NCBI GenBank assembly: GCA_018061225.1
Contig: JAGOUK010000020.1
Coordinates: 1-10,730 of the forward strand
DNA from: Candidatus Omnitrophota bacterium
GTDB taxonomy: Bacteria; Omnitrophota; Gorgyraeia; 2-02-FULL-51-18; JAGOUK01
Reading direction: 5' to 3'
DNA length: 10,730 nucleotides
Shown: positions 1 through 6,465 of the stretch, piece by piece
Numbering within the stretch: the stretch's first letter is position 1
How the letters are laid out: each line of letters opens with the position of its first letter
The notes under the pieces: generated by a model
Seen by the model: the letters and a program-made list of their open reading frames with translations, nothing else
Database searches by the model: none
What the model was told of the DNA's origin: nothing
Translations under genes and position numbers: made by a program

Positions 1-1235
1 GGTTTGGCGAAGAGCAGCAGCGCGCCGCAGCTGGCGGCACCCAGGGCCGGCACGATCCATGGAACGGTGAACGTCCCCGGGCTTTTGCCGGTCTTGCGCT
101 TGAGCGCCAAAAGGGCCAGGTTCAGCAGCAGGAACACCGACAGCAAGATGACACTGGTCGACTGGGCGAGGACCGTGAAGCTGCCGGTCGCGGCCAGCAA
201 CAGGCCCAGCGCGCCTACCAGCAGGATGGAGCGCCGCGGGGTCCCGGTCGCCGCGTGCACTTTGGATAAGAATCCCGGCAGGAGACCCTGCGAGGACATG
301 CCGTACAGGACCCGGGAACCCATCACAAAATTCAGGAGCGCCGTGTTCGCCACGGCGAAGACCGCGATTCCCGAAAAAAACTGCGGCGGAATGTTCGGAA
401 AGCCCTTCGCGACCACCGCCGTGAGCGGCGCGCCCGAGGCCGCGAGTTCACGGTACGGCACCGCCGACACCGCGATGATCGTGATCAAGATATACAACGA
501 CGACGCGATCGTGAGCGCCGTCAGGATCGCCCAGGGGAGGACACGCCGCGCGTCGCGCACTTCCTCGGCGACGTTCACCATGTCTTCAAATCCGATAAAA
601 GCGTAAAACGCGAGCACGCCGCCCTGCAGCAGAGCCGCCGGGACCGAGATCTCCGGCGCGGGGACCACCTCCAGCACATTCGTCTGTCCCAGGAATCTCC
701 ATCCCGCCGCGATGACGATCAACAGGCCGGTCAGCTCAATCATGGTGCAGACGATGTTGGCAATGGACGAATCCCGAATCCCGCGGAGATTGATCACCGT
801 CAGCAGGACAAAAAATCCCGCCAGGACCGCCCCTTTCGGCAGTCCGCCGGCGAACACCGCAAAATACCCCGCGAACGCGTGCGACGCCGCCGCCATCGAG
901 ACGATCCCCGAAAAGACCACCAGGAACCCGACGCAGCGCGACAAGCGCTTGCGGCCGAACGCGTCCTGCGTGTAGGCGGCCGCGCCGGCGGAGCGCGGGA
1001 TGCGGGACGTCAGCTCCGCATAGGTGAGGCCGGTCAGCGCCGCGACGATGAGCGCCGATAGGAAGGACAACCACGCCGCGGGGCCGACCAGCCCGGCGAC
1101 TTTGCCGACGAGACCGTAGATCCCGGCGCCCAGAATATCGCCGACTCCGAACAGGACGATGGCCCAAAAGCCCATGACGGGTTTGAGGCCGGCGGAAGAA
1201 GCGGGTGACGATGAAGGTGCAGCAGGTTTGAGCAT
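1..1235 (-). CDS. APC-family amino acid permease (C-terminus cut by window edge)
   Basis: The minus strand is open from ATG at 1235 to the window edge, giving 411 codons without a stop. The protein is a very hydrophobic multi-helix inner-membrane carrier. Near residues 30-40 it has the APC helix-1 motif GVGDILGAGIYGLVG, the unwound substrate-binding segment of this fold. YAELTSRIPRSAGAAAYT follows helix 2. A central motif, FYAFIGFEDMVNVAEEVRDA, is the classical helix-6 and loop signature of amino acid permeases. Family members usually have 420-450 residues, so only a short C-terminal tail is missing. The start is supported by GGGAG seven bases upstream. It probably imports or exchanges an amino acid with protons; the substrate cannot be read from sequence. 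It is divergent from the arsenic operon, and I see no functional tie beyond the shared intergenic region. Family assignment is firm. Confidence 0.93.
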   Translation of the reverse strand, partial: MLKPAAPSSSPASSAGLKPVMGFWAIVLFGVGDILGAGIYGLVGKVAGLVGPAAWLSFLSALIVAALTGLTYAELTSRIPRSAGAAAYTQDAFGRKRLSRCVGFLVVFSGIVSMAAASHAFAGYFAVFAGGLPKGAVLAGFFVLLTVINLRGIRDSSIANIVCTMIELTGLLIVIAAGWRFLGQTNVLEVVPAPEISVPAALLQGGVLAFYAFIGFEDMVNVAEEVRDARRVLPWAILTALTIASSLYILITIIAVSAVPYRELAASGAPLTAVVAKGFPNIPPQFFSGIAVFAVANTALLNFVMGSRVLYGMSSQGLLPGFLSKVHAATGTPRRSILLVGALGLLLAATGSFTVLAQSTSVILLSVFLLLNLALLALKRKTGKSPGTFTVPWIVPALGAASCGALLLFAK

Positions 1236-1306
1236 GGATCGGCTCCCGGGAAATATCCCTGGTGGTCGGCGGCCAGCGCGGCCGCCCGTGTCAAAACTTT
1301 ACCATA

Positions 1307-1350
1307 GAACCGCAAAAGATCCTCCGCAGAACCGCGCAAAAAGTCCTCCG
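1307..1350. repeat. Imperfect direct repeat in the permease/arsR intergenic region
   Basis: Two copies of about 20 bases lie side by side, at 1307-1326 and 1329-1350. Each begins GAACCGC, continues with a short A-run, and ends TCCTCCG; the second copy carries a GC insertion and one extra A. They sit between the arsR promoter and the permease start, so they would fall in the permease mRNA leader or its promoter. Their function is unknown; a regulator-binding site or a simple local duplication are both possible. Confidence 0.5.
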
Positions 1351-1355
1351 TGGGT

Positions 1356-1384
1356 TTGATTATATGTGGATATGCAGATATAAT
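1356..1384 (+). promoter_or_regulatory. arsR promoter, sigma-70 type
   Basis: TTGATT at 1356-1361 and a perfect TATAAT at 1379-1384 are separated by exactly 17 bases. Transcription would be expected to begin about seven bases after the -10 box, at 1391-1392. This is the position of the arsR ATG, so the transcript is predicted to be leaderless. Confidence 0.75.
1359..1384. promoter_or_regulatory. Probable ArsR operator (26-base palindrome over the promoter)
   Basis: ATTATAT at 1359-1365 and ATATAAT at 1378-1384 are perfect inverted repeats separated by 12 bases. The right arm contains the -10 box and the left arm touches the -35 box. ArsR/SmtB repressors bind as dimers to AT-rich interrupted palindromes of about this length, so occupied DNA would block RNA polymerase until arsenite or antimonite releases the protein. 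Because the site is symmetric, a TATAAT also faces the permease on the minus strand, but no good -35 accompanies it. Assignment to ArsR is inferred from position. Confidence 0.65.
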
Positions 1385-1391
1385 GACCCGC

Positions 1392-1748
1392 ATGAAGCTT
1401 AAAGACTCCCAAAAAGTATTCGCCGCCCTCGCCGATGAAACGCGTCTCAGGATCCTGAGCCTGCTGAACGAGGGGGAACTGTGCGTCTGCGATCTGATCA
1501 GGGTCCTGAACGAGCCGCAGTCGAAGATCTCGAGACATCTCGCTTATCTCAGGAAGTCGGGTCTTGTGGCGGGGAGGAAGGAAGGGCTCTGGATGCATTA
1601 CCGTCTATCCAAACCGACCACAAAACTCTACGGCATGCTGATCAGGGCCGTCTGCTGCTGCCGCTCGGAATTCGATGAATTCGGCAAAGACCTTCAAGTC
1701 CTCAACAAGAATAAAGCCTGTCTGGTCGGGAGTCTCAAGTGCTGCTGA
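1392..1748 (+). CDS. arsR: ArsR/SmtB-family arsenic-responsive repressor
   Basis: This is a 118-residue winged-helix repressor of the normal family length. The segment DETRLRILSLL (15-25) opens the domain. ELCVCDL at 29-35 is the metalloid-binding helix known from ArsR, with Cys31 and Cys33 present. The third cysteine of the R773-type site is replaced by Ile36. QSKISRHLAYLRKSGLV (43-59) is the DNA-recognition helix and the start of the wing. The C-terminus is unusually cysteine-rich (Cys88-90, 110, 117, 118) and could supply extra ligands. ATG 1392 is chosen because the -10 box ends at 1384. The upstream ATG at 1383 lies inside that box, and the GTG at 1350 lies upstream of the whole promoter. 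The gene overlaps the next by ten bases. It likely represses its own operon until As(III) binds. Confidence 0.9.
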   Translation: MKLKDSQKVFAALADETRLRILSLLNEGELCVCDLIRVLNEPQSKISRHLAYLRKSGLVAGRKEGLWMHYRLSKPTTKLYGMLIRAVCCCRSEFDEFGKDLQVLNKNKACLVGSLKCC

Positions 1749-2056
1749 GCCACAAAGCCCTCGCGGAGGTCATCGGCACGTTCGCGATGATCTTCATCGG
1801 GGGCGGTTCGATGATCCTGGCGGAGCGGTTCCCTCAGATCCCAGGCATCTTCATCCCCGCTGCCTGGGGAGGGATCATCGCTCTGATGATCCTGGCCGTG
1901 GGGAATATCTCAGGCGCCCACTTCAACCCGGCGGTCACGCTTGCCTTTGCCGCTTTTAAGCGTCTGCCGGCCGAACAGATCCCGGTCTATTGGCTGAGCC
2001 AGTTTGCGGGAGGTCTGATGGCGGTCACCTTACTCGGAGTTCTGAAAAAAATATGA
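1739..2056 (+). CDS. Half-length MIP/aquaglyceroporin-like channel in ars operon
   Basis: The 105-residue product matches only the first half of a major intrinsic protein. It has helix 1 beginning LAEVIGTFAMIFIGGGSMIL, helix 2 around residues 38-56, the re-entrant loop SGAHFNPAVTLAF with its NPA box, and helix 3 near 85-101 (YWLSQFAGG). Normal channels have about 230 residues, six helices and two NPA boxes; the second half is absent, because arsC begins at once. In Sinorhizobium-type operons arsR-aqpS-arsC, AqpS lets arsenite leave the cell, and this gene holds that position. It starts with GTG inside the end of arsR, with GGGAG six bases before it, and its stop overlaps the arsC start as ATGA. 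Whether a three-helix unit can form a pore, by pairing in opposite orientations, is unknown. It could also be a decaying remnant, but the reading frame, ribosome site and overlaps are all intact. Confidence 0.82.
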   Translation: MLLSHKALAEVIGTFAMIFIGGGSMILAERFPQIPGIFIPAAWGGIIALMILAVGNISGAHFNPAVTLAFAAFKRLPAEQIPVYWLSQFAGGLMAVTLLGVLKKI

Positions 2057-2487
2057 AGAAGACGAGCGTTCTGATCCTTTGCACCGGAAATTCGTGCCGT
2101 TCTCAGATGGCGGAAGGGGTTCTCAAACATTACGGCGCCGGCCGGTTCGATGTCGAAAGCGCGGGTTCCGCGTCCTCCAGCGTGAACCCGACCGCGGTCC
2201 GAGTGATGCGGGAGATCGGCATCGACATCTCCGGACACCGGTCCAAGCATGTGAACGAATTTGCGGACCGGCGCTTCGATCACGTCGTCACGGTCTGCGA
2301 CAACGCGAAAGAATCCTGTCCTGTCTTTCCGGGCCATTCCATCCGGCTGCATTGGGCGTTCCCGGACCCTCCCCATGACCAGGAGATCACCGAAGAAGTC
2401 CTCAACGACTTCCGTCAGGTCCGGGACGCGATCCATGCCAGATTCAAATCGGCGGCCGAGCGGGGCTTCCCCGCGGCGGACGGCTGA
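2053..2487 (+). CDS. arsC: Arsenate reductase, LMW-phosphatase/thioredoxin type
   Basis: This 144-residue enzyme reduces arsenate to arsenite in the cytoplasm, with electrons from thioredoxin. The P-loop CTGNSCRS carries nucleophile Cys10, Cys15 and Arg16. VCDNAKESCP holds the redox pair Cys82 and Cys89, and FPDPP gives the general acid Asp105. These residue numbers coincide with those of Staphylococcus aureus pI258 ArsC, so the complete catalytic set is present and ATG 2053 is well supported. No good Shine-Dalgarno lies at a proper distance (GGAG is about 13 bases away), so translation is probably coupled to the upstream gene through the ATGA overlap. An A7 run at 2045-2051 directly precedes the start. 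No ArsB or Acr3 pump is in the window, leaving the half channel as the only local arsenite exit. Confidence 0.95.
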   Translation: MKKTSVLILCTGNSCRSQMAEGVLKHYGAGRFDVESAGSASSSVNPTAVRVMREIGIDISGHRSKHVNEFADRRFDHVVTVCDNAKESCPVFPGHSIRLHWAFPDPPHDQEITEEVLNDFRQVRDAIHARFKSAAERGFPAADG

Positions 2488-2492
2488 CCACC

Positions 2493-2531
2493 GCGCCCCG
2501 GCGTTTTGTCCGCGCGGAGGGAGCGCTTTTT
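2493..2531 (+). terminator. Probable rho-independent terminator of the ars operon
   Basis: GCGCCCC (2493-2499) can pair with GGG-A-GCGC (2519-2526, one bulged A), and part of the inside can pair further (GCG with CGC). TTTTT follows at 2527-2531. It lies six bases after the arsC stop. Confidence 0.5.
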
Positions 2532-2532
2532 G

Positions 2533-2551
2533 ATTTTCATAAAATGAAAAT
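2533..2551. promoter_or_regulatory. 19-base perfect palindrome, candidate operator
   Basis: ATTTTCAT (2533-2540) and ATGAAAAT (2544-2551) are perfect inverted repeats around AAA. A TTGATT at 2530-2535 could be a -35 box, with poor -10 candidates (TATGGT at 2551 or 2556) downstream. The symmetry and AT content suggest a repressor site in front of the downstream gene run. The protein that binds it is unknown. Confidence 0.4.
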
Positions 2552-2649
2552 ATGGTATGGTTGTAGCCGATGACGCGTCCAAAAAGGCGGTGAACGCGCC
2601 GGATGTGTCCAAATAAAATCGGCCCTCATGGACAACAGAAAAGAATATT

Positions 2650-2856
2650 TTGAAAGAGAATTACGGCGGGAATAAAAAACGCAGGGAAGAAGCGAAGCGC
2701 AAGTGGCAGGAAGAAAAGCGGAATAAGAAATTTCATAAAAAGTCAGACCTCCCCGGTACCGGGACTGCGCCTGGTACGATGGGCGGACCGATTCAGCCGC
2801 CACCTTCCGTCGATGGCGCCATGCCGGCTTCCGATTCTTTTACACCCACTTCATAA
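2650..2856 (+). CDS. Small basic hypothetical protein
   Basis: I do not recognise the family. The 68-residue product begins with a strongly charged segment, GGNKKRREEAKRKWQEEKRN, rich in Lys, Arg and Glu and probably helical. It ends in a proline/glycine-rich tail (GTGTAPGTMGGPIQPPPS). It has no signal peptide or membrane segment, so it is likely cytoplasmic and perhaps binds nucleic acid or ribosomes. The start is TTG at 2650 with a weak purine stretch (AGAAAAGAA) upstream. An ATG at 2628 in another frame reads only 15 codons (ending EYFERELRRE) of similar composition before a stop, so a frameshifted N-terminus is conceivable. The stop is 17 bases before the next gene. Confidence 0.5.
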   Translation: MKENYGGNKKRREEAKRKWQEEKRNKKFHKKSDLPGTGTAPGTMGGPIQPPPSVDGAMPASDSFTPTS

Positions 2857-2873
2857 CCAGGAGACGGTAAGCG

Positions 2874-3419
2874 ATGTTCAAAGCCTTGATGCGCTCAGGT
2901 GTGTTGATGTTGGCCGTGATGTTGTCCGTGCAGGCCGCCGCTCAGGCCGAGTCCCTTGAAGGCCGCGTCGCCCGCGTCTATCCGCAGGCCATCGATCTGG
3001 TGGTCTATGATCCTAACGGCCAGCCTTACCCTAACGCGCTCACGCTTAAGGTCACCCCTTACACCCGCTTTAGCGGGGTCACCTCGCTGAATGGGTTGCG
3101 AACCAACGATGCTGTCGGAGTTGCGGTCCACCAGGAAGAATCTCGTGTGTGGACGGCTGATGAGGTCACGCGCTTTAGTCAGGTGAATGCGCGTCCTGCC
3201 ACACAGAATCCGCCGCCCACGCTCAGGGACGTTTTGGGTAATCCTGTCGTCAAGGGGGCTTTGACCGGCGCGGCCTCGGGCGCACTAGCATCCGGACTTT
3301 CCGGCGGCAAGGCGGGCAAGGGCGCGCTGGTCGGGGCAGGGGTCGGTGCCGCAGCGGGCCTGCTTGAAGGTTTGTTTAGTCAGCCCTCCCGCAGGTCCTC
3401 AGACACAAGCGATCAGTAA
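2874..3419 (+). CDS. Secreted protein: beta domain plus glycine zipper
   Basis: The 181-residue product begins with a Sec signal peptide (about residues 1-25, ending AAAQA before ESLEG). A beta-rich part at about 27-105 (EGRVARVYPQAIDLVV, then TPYTRFSGV and LRTNDAVGVAV) has the look of DUF5666-like small barrels, a similarity I judge by pattern only. A proline-containing linker leads to a glycine zipper at about 120-168, with GALTGAASGALASGL, GKGALVGAGVGAAAGLLEGL and repeated G/A-x3-G spacing. Such zippers insert in or associate with membranes. AGGAG lies upstream of ATG 2874 at a slightly long distance. The zipper resembles those of the protein encoded at 8309-9046, so the two may share a location. 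No function can be named; it is probably periplasmic or outer-membrane associated. Confidence 0.8.
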   Translation: MFKALMRSGVLMLAVMLSVQAAAQAESLEGRVARVYPQAIDLVVYDPNGQPYPNALTLKVTPYTRFSGVTSLNGLRTNDAVGVAVHQEESRVWTADEVTRFSQVNARPATQNPPPTLRDVLGNPVVKGALTGAASGALASGLSGGKAGKGALVGAGVGAAAGLLEGLFSQPSRRSSDTSDQ

Positions 3420-3437
3420 AGACGGCAGCAAAAGATC

Positions 3438-3653
3438 ATGACACCTGACGCGGGTCTTGGTGCCATGTTGAGCGGCATTCTTTTTGGCGGCATCGGGTCC
3501 GCCGCGCTGCTGTTCGGACATCGGCAGCAGCGCCCGAGAACGATGGTGATCGGCGGCTTGATGGTGGCCGCCTCCTACTTTTTAAAAACCACGTTATTGA
3601 TCTGGCTGAGCGGATCGGTGCTGGTCTTCGCGCTCTGGCAATTTAGAGATTAG
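3438..3653 (+). CDS. Small two-helix membrane protein
   Basis: The 71-residue product has a first hydrophobic helix at about 7-25 (LGAMLSGILFGGIGSAALLFG), a short basic turn (HRQQRPR), then hydrophobic segments at about 36-49 and 51-67. Its length and layout resemble the short proteins often labelled 'amino acid transport protein' in databases, a label with little experimental basis. The Shine-Dalgarno is weak. ATG 3465 is an alternative start but would remove only the non-hydrophobic N-terminus. It lies 18 bases after the secreted-protein gene and 11 bases before the glycosyltransferase, so it is probably co-transcribed with both. Confidence 0.7.
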   Translation: MTPDAGLGAMLSGILFGGIGSAALLFGHRQQRPRTMVIGGLMVAASYFLKTTLLIWLSGSVLVFALWQFRD

Positions 3654-3664
3654 CAGGAATTTTC

Positions 3665-5347
3665 ATGTCCTTTCCTATCCCTTCCAATAAACTTGTCCGC
3701 TGGTGGCTGCCGATTGCCGCGCTTTTTATATTTTTTATTCAGCTGGGTTCAATTCCAATCTGGTCCGGGGACGAGGGGCGCTTCGGTGAGATCGCCCGGG
3801 AGATGGTTGAACTCCGTGAATTCCTCATCCCGCAATTTTTTTACCTGAACTTCCTCGAAAAACCGGTTTTGTATCCCTTCTTCGCGGCTCTTTCGGGGCT
3901 GGTGCTGGGGGTTGGGTCATTGTCATCGCGTCTGCCGTGTGCCGTGGCCGCGTTGGCCGGTATTTGGATGACTTGGCGTTTTACGCGGGGCTTCGCCGGG
4001 GAGCGCGCGGGGATACGGGCCGCGGCTCTGCTCACTACTTTCTTTGGATACGTGCTGCTCGGCCGTTTTGCGATCATCGATATGATGCTGACGTTTTTTA
4101 TCAGCGCTTCCATCCTGAGTTTTGCGTCCGCGTGCATCGAGCAGCGCCGCAACCGGTATTTGGCGGGGTACGCGTTCATGGGACTGGCATTTTTGACCAA
4201 GGGACTGATCGGGATTCTGATGCCGGCGATGGTGTTCGGCGGCTTCATCATCTTCACCGGGGCCTGGCGGGAAATCCCGCGCATGAAGATCGGGTGGGGG
4301 ATTTTGATCCTCGCGGCGATCATCGTGCCGTACGGGATCGCGGTCTCCGTTCGGCAGCCCGAATTCTTCCGTGTGTTCATTATTGAGCAGCATTTTATGC
4401 GGTATTCGAGCGGCAGCTTCGGGCGTCACCGGCCGTTGTGGTTCTTTGTGCCGATTTATTTAGCGGTCTGTTTGCCGTGGTCGTTTTATCTGCCGGCCGC
4501 GGTCAGAGAGGGACTGAGAACTCCGGGGAAGCCGGGGCAGTATTTGAAGCTCATGTTGATCTGGATCGCTGCCGTCATCGCTTTTTTTAGTCTGCCGAAG
4601 TCCAAGCTTCCATATTATATTTTGCCGGCCGCGGTTCCCACAGCGGTGTTGATCGGGGTTTGGTTCTCGGTGTCGGGACGTGCCTGCGGAAAATTAGCCG
4701 CCGGCCTTCTTAAAGCCATGATATTCCTAACCTGGCCGCTGCTCTTAGCCGCTGCGGTGTATGTTATTTATTTTGCGAAAGATCCCCACGCGGTGGAACT
4801 TGTCCCGTTCATATGGCCGATCCTCATCGTTCTTTTTAGCTCAGGACTGCTGACGCTCCGGTACATCAGGCAAAGCCGGACCGACCGCGTGTTTTGGACG
4901 CTGTTTGCCGCGGCATATGCTTTTTTGCTGATCGCGATCGGCGGGATGCAAAGCCTCTCGAGACATTTGAGCGTCTATGAATTCGCTCAGGCGATCCGCG
5001 AGGATTTAACGGAACAGGACGTGGTCGCGATGTACTCGTCCCCGGACCGCTTTTCGGATTTTCCCTTCCACCTCAAGCGGCGGGTGATGGTCGTGGGCGG
5101 TGACCGGGGGACGATCAGGCAAGAGAGTGAGGACCCCGATAACGCGCTGGAAGTCGCGCGTTGGTTCATCGGGCTCGGCGACTTCGCGAGAATGTTTAAT
5201 CAGCGGACTCAGCGGGTCTATTGTCTGACAGAGGACGAAAAGATGGGTGAGCTGACAGAGGCCGGGCTCCGCGACCCGGTGGTCGTGAAGCGGCTGACGG
5301 AAAGAGTGCTGATCAGCAATATGCCCATAAACCATCCAGATGTTTAG
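3665..5347 (+). CDS. ArnT/PMT-like membrane glycosyltransferase (GT39/GT83 type)
   Basis: The 560-residue protein has about ten or more membrane helices and then a soluble C-terminal part from about residue 440. WSGDEGRFGEIAREM carries the acidic pair Asp36-Glu37 in the first periplasmic loop, the expected catalytic site of these GT-C enzymes. It is followed by FLEKPVLYPFF, equivalent to the family's KPPLYYW-type motif. Further conserved stretches are RLPCAVAALAG, FLTKGLIGILMP and EQHFMRYSSGSFGRHRPLWFF. ArnT and its relatives transfer a sugar from a polyprenyl-phosphate carrier to lipid A or another acceptor on the periplasmic side. The donor and acceptor here are unknown, so arnT is not assigned. 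AGGA lies seven bases before ATG 3665. The stop overlaps the next gene by eight bases, which points to a shared envelope role with the YdbH-like protein. Confidence 0.88.
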   Translation: MSFPIPSNKLVRWWLPIAALFIFFIQLGSIPIWSGDEGRFGEIAREMVELREFLIPQFFYLNFLEKPVLYPFFAALSGLVLGVGSLSSRLPCAVAALAGIWMTWRFTRGFAGERAGIRAAALLTTFFGYVLLGRFAIIDMMLTFFISASILSFASACIEQRRNRYLAGYAFMGLAFLTKGLIGILMPAMVFGGFIIFTGAWREIPRMKIGWGILILAAIIVPYGIAVSVRQPEFFRVFIIEQHFMRYSSGSFGRHRPLWFFVPIYLAVCLPWSFYLPAAVREGLRTPGKPGQYLKLMLIWIAAVIAFFSLPKSKLPYYILPAAVPTAVLIGVWFSVSGRACGKLAAGLLKAMIFLTWPLLLAAAVYVIYFAKDPHAVELVPFIWPILIVLFSSGLLTLRYIRQSRTDRVFWTLFAAAYAFLLIAIGGMQSLSRHLSVYEFAQAIREDLTEQDVVAMYSSPDRFSDFPFHLKRRVMVVGGDRGTIRQESEDPDNALEVARWFIGLGDFARMFNQRTQRVYCLTEDEKMGELTEAGLRDPVVVKRLTERVLISNMPINHPDV

Positions 5348-6425
5348 AAAAAATAATTCAGCTCTAATTATTTTGGCTCTGCTCACGGCGTTTGGCGCAG
5401 CGGTCTGGATGCTCCCGCGTATGCTTCACGACCGTATCGAGACCGGGTTGAAGGACTGCTTCAAAGACGCTGAAGTGTCGGTCGGGGCTTTTTCGATCGA
5501 GCGGCCGCTCGCGCTGGGCTTGTCAGATATTGCGGTGGAAGCACCCGGTTACTGGATCAGCGCGCCGAAGGTGACGATCGACAGGCATTTTAATATCACG
5601 TTCTTCAGCCCCCGCGTCATCATCAAAGCGGTTCCCAAGACACGAGACGCGGCCGCCGCCGGCCAATCCTTTGCCATCAACACAGTTGAGTTGCGGGACC
5701 TTGGCATCGAACTCCGGCTCCCGAGCATCAAAGGGGAGATTCGAGGATCCGCTGAGATCGATCTAAAGAACAGCCAACTAAATTTTGCCCGCCTCGAGAT
5801 GCCTTCGCTCAAAAGCGGGGAATTAAAAATAGAAAACATCTTGTTCGATCTGCCGCGCTCGGGTGAACCCGGCACGCTGACCGCCGAAAAGCTCAGCTTC
5901 CAGAAACTTAAAGTGACGGACATTCGCGGCGACATTCTCTGGCACGACTTCACGCTGTCCGTGCGGCCGATCGCCGCGTCCTGGGTCAAGGGCAGCGCGT
6001 CGGGTCACGCGGAATTCGGCACGAGTGAGCCCTTTGGTTATTCGGCAGAACTAGAGCTTCGGGAGCTGGACTTAGACACGTTCACACGGGAATTCAAATT
6101 AAAGAACAAAATGAGCGCCGATGGAAAGCTCGCTGGTAAAATAAAGATAGTCGGCGACCGCACCGGGGTTGGGCTGCTGGAGGGTCTGTTTGACGCGGGG
6201 GCCAACGGCGGGAATCTGGTGATCGAGGACCCAAACTTTTTGAAGTATCTGGCGGATAACACGCGTCAATCGATCGTGCTGATCGAAGCGGCATTTAAGA
6301 ACTACCACTTTGATTCGGGTTCCGTGGCCGTGGGCAAAAAGGACAATGGTCTGGGGCTTGCGGTGAAGCTCAATGGCGAGAAAGGCCGCCGGGACTTTGA
6401 GATCAATTTGCACGATATTTTGTAA
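5340..6425 (+). CDS. YdbH-like (AsmA-superfamily) envelope protein, short form
   Basis: The 361-residue protein has one N-terminal anchor (about 8-28) followed by a periplasmic beta-rich body. Repeated amphipathic strands such as VELRDLGIELRLPSIKGEI and AELELRELDLDTFTREF are the style of AsmA/TamB/YdbH proteins, which form lipid-carrying grooves. The C-terminal part (about 276-361: LLEGLFDAGANGGNLVIED, EAAFKNYHFDSGSV, LGLAVKLNGEKGRRDFEINL) resembles the end of YdbH. The next gene encodes YnbE and YdbL modules, which reproduces the ydbH-ynbE-ydbL order of E. coli. There YdbH spans the periplasm and moves phospholipid between membranes. E. coli YdbH is about 880 residues, so this version is less than half as long and could not span alone without multimerising or a long YnbE extension. 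ATG 5340 overlaps the glycosyltransferase stop. Confidence 0.8.
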   Translation: MFRKNNSALIILALLTAFGAAVWMLPRMLHDRIETGLKDCFKDAEVSVGAFSIERPLALGLSDIAVEAPGYWISAPKVTIDRHFNITFFSPRVIIKAVPKTRDAAAAGQSFAINTVELRDLGIELRLPSIKGEIRGSAEIDLKNSQLNFARLEMPSLKSGELKIENILFDLPRSGEPGTLTAEKLSFQKLKVTDIRGDILWHDFTLSVRPIAASWVKGSASGHAEFGTSEPFGYSAELELRELDLDTFTREFKLKNKMSADGKLAGKIKIVGDRTGVGLLEGLFDAGANGGNLVIEDPNFLKYLADNTRQSIVLIEAAFKNYHFDSGSVAVGKKDNGLGLAVKLNGEKGRRDFEINLHDIL

Positions 6426-6465
6426 TTTGAATCCGCGTTAAACATTGAACAAAAGGGAAAAAACC

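Noticed and set aside
4..606. Plus-strand open frame of 200 codons
   Set aside because: Antisense to the permease; no family resemblance or ribosome site.
736..1167. Minus-strand open frame of 143 codons, arginine-rich
   Set aside because: It lies inside the permease gene in another frame; its composition is that of a GC-rich shadow and the permease frame carries clear family motifs.
1990..2052. Upstream in-frame start extending ArsC by 21 residues
   Set aside because: It would lie within the aquaporin half gene; catalytic residue numbering fits the ATG at 2053. The open frame here matters only for the possible frameshift fusion.
2628..2675. 15-codon frame beginning ATG 2628
   Set aside because: Too short and without a ribosome site; noted only as a possible frameshifted N-terminus of the 2650 gene.
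3841..4429. Two long minus-strand open frames
   Set aside because: Antisense shadows of the glycosyltransferase gene; low-complexity composition.
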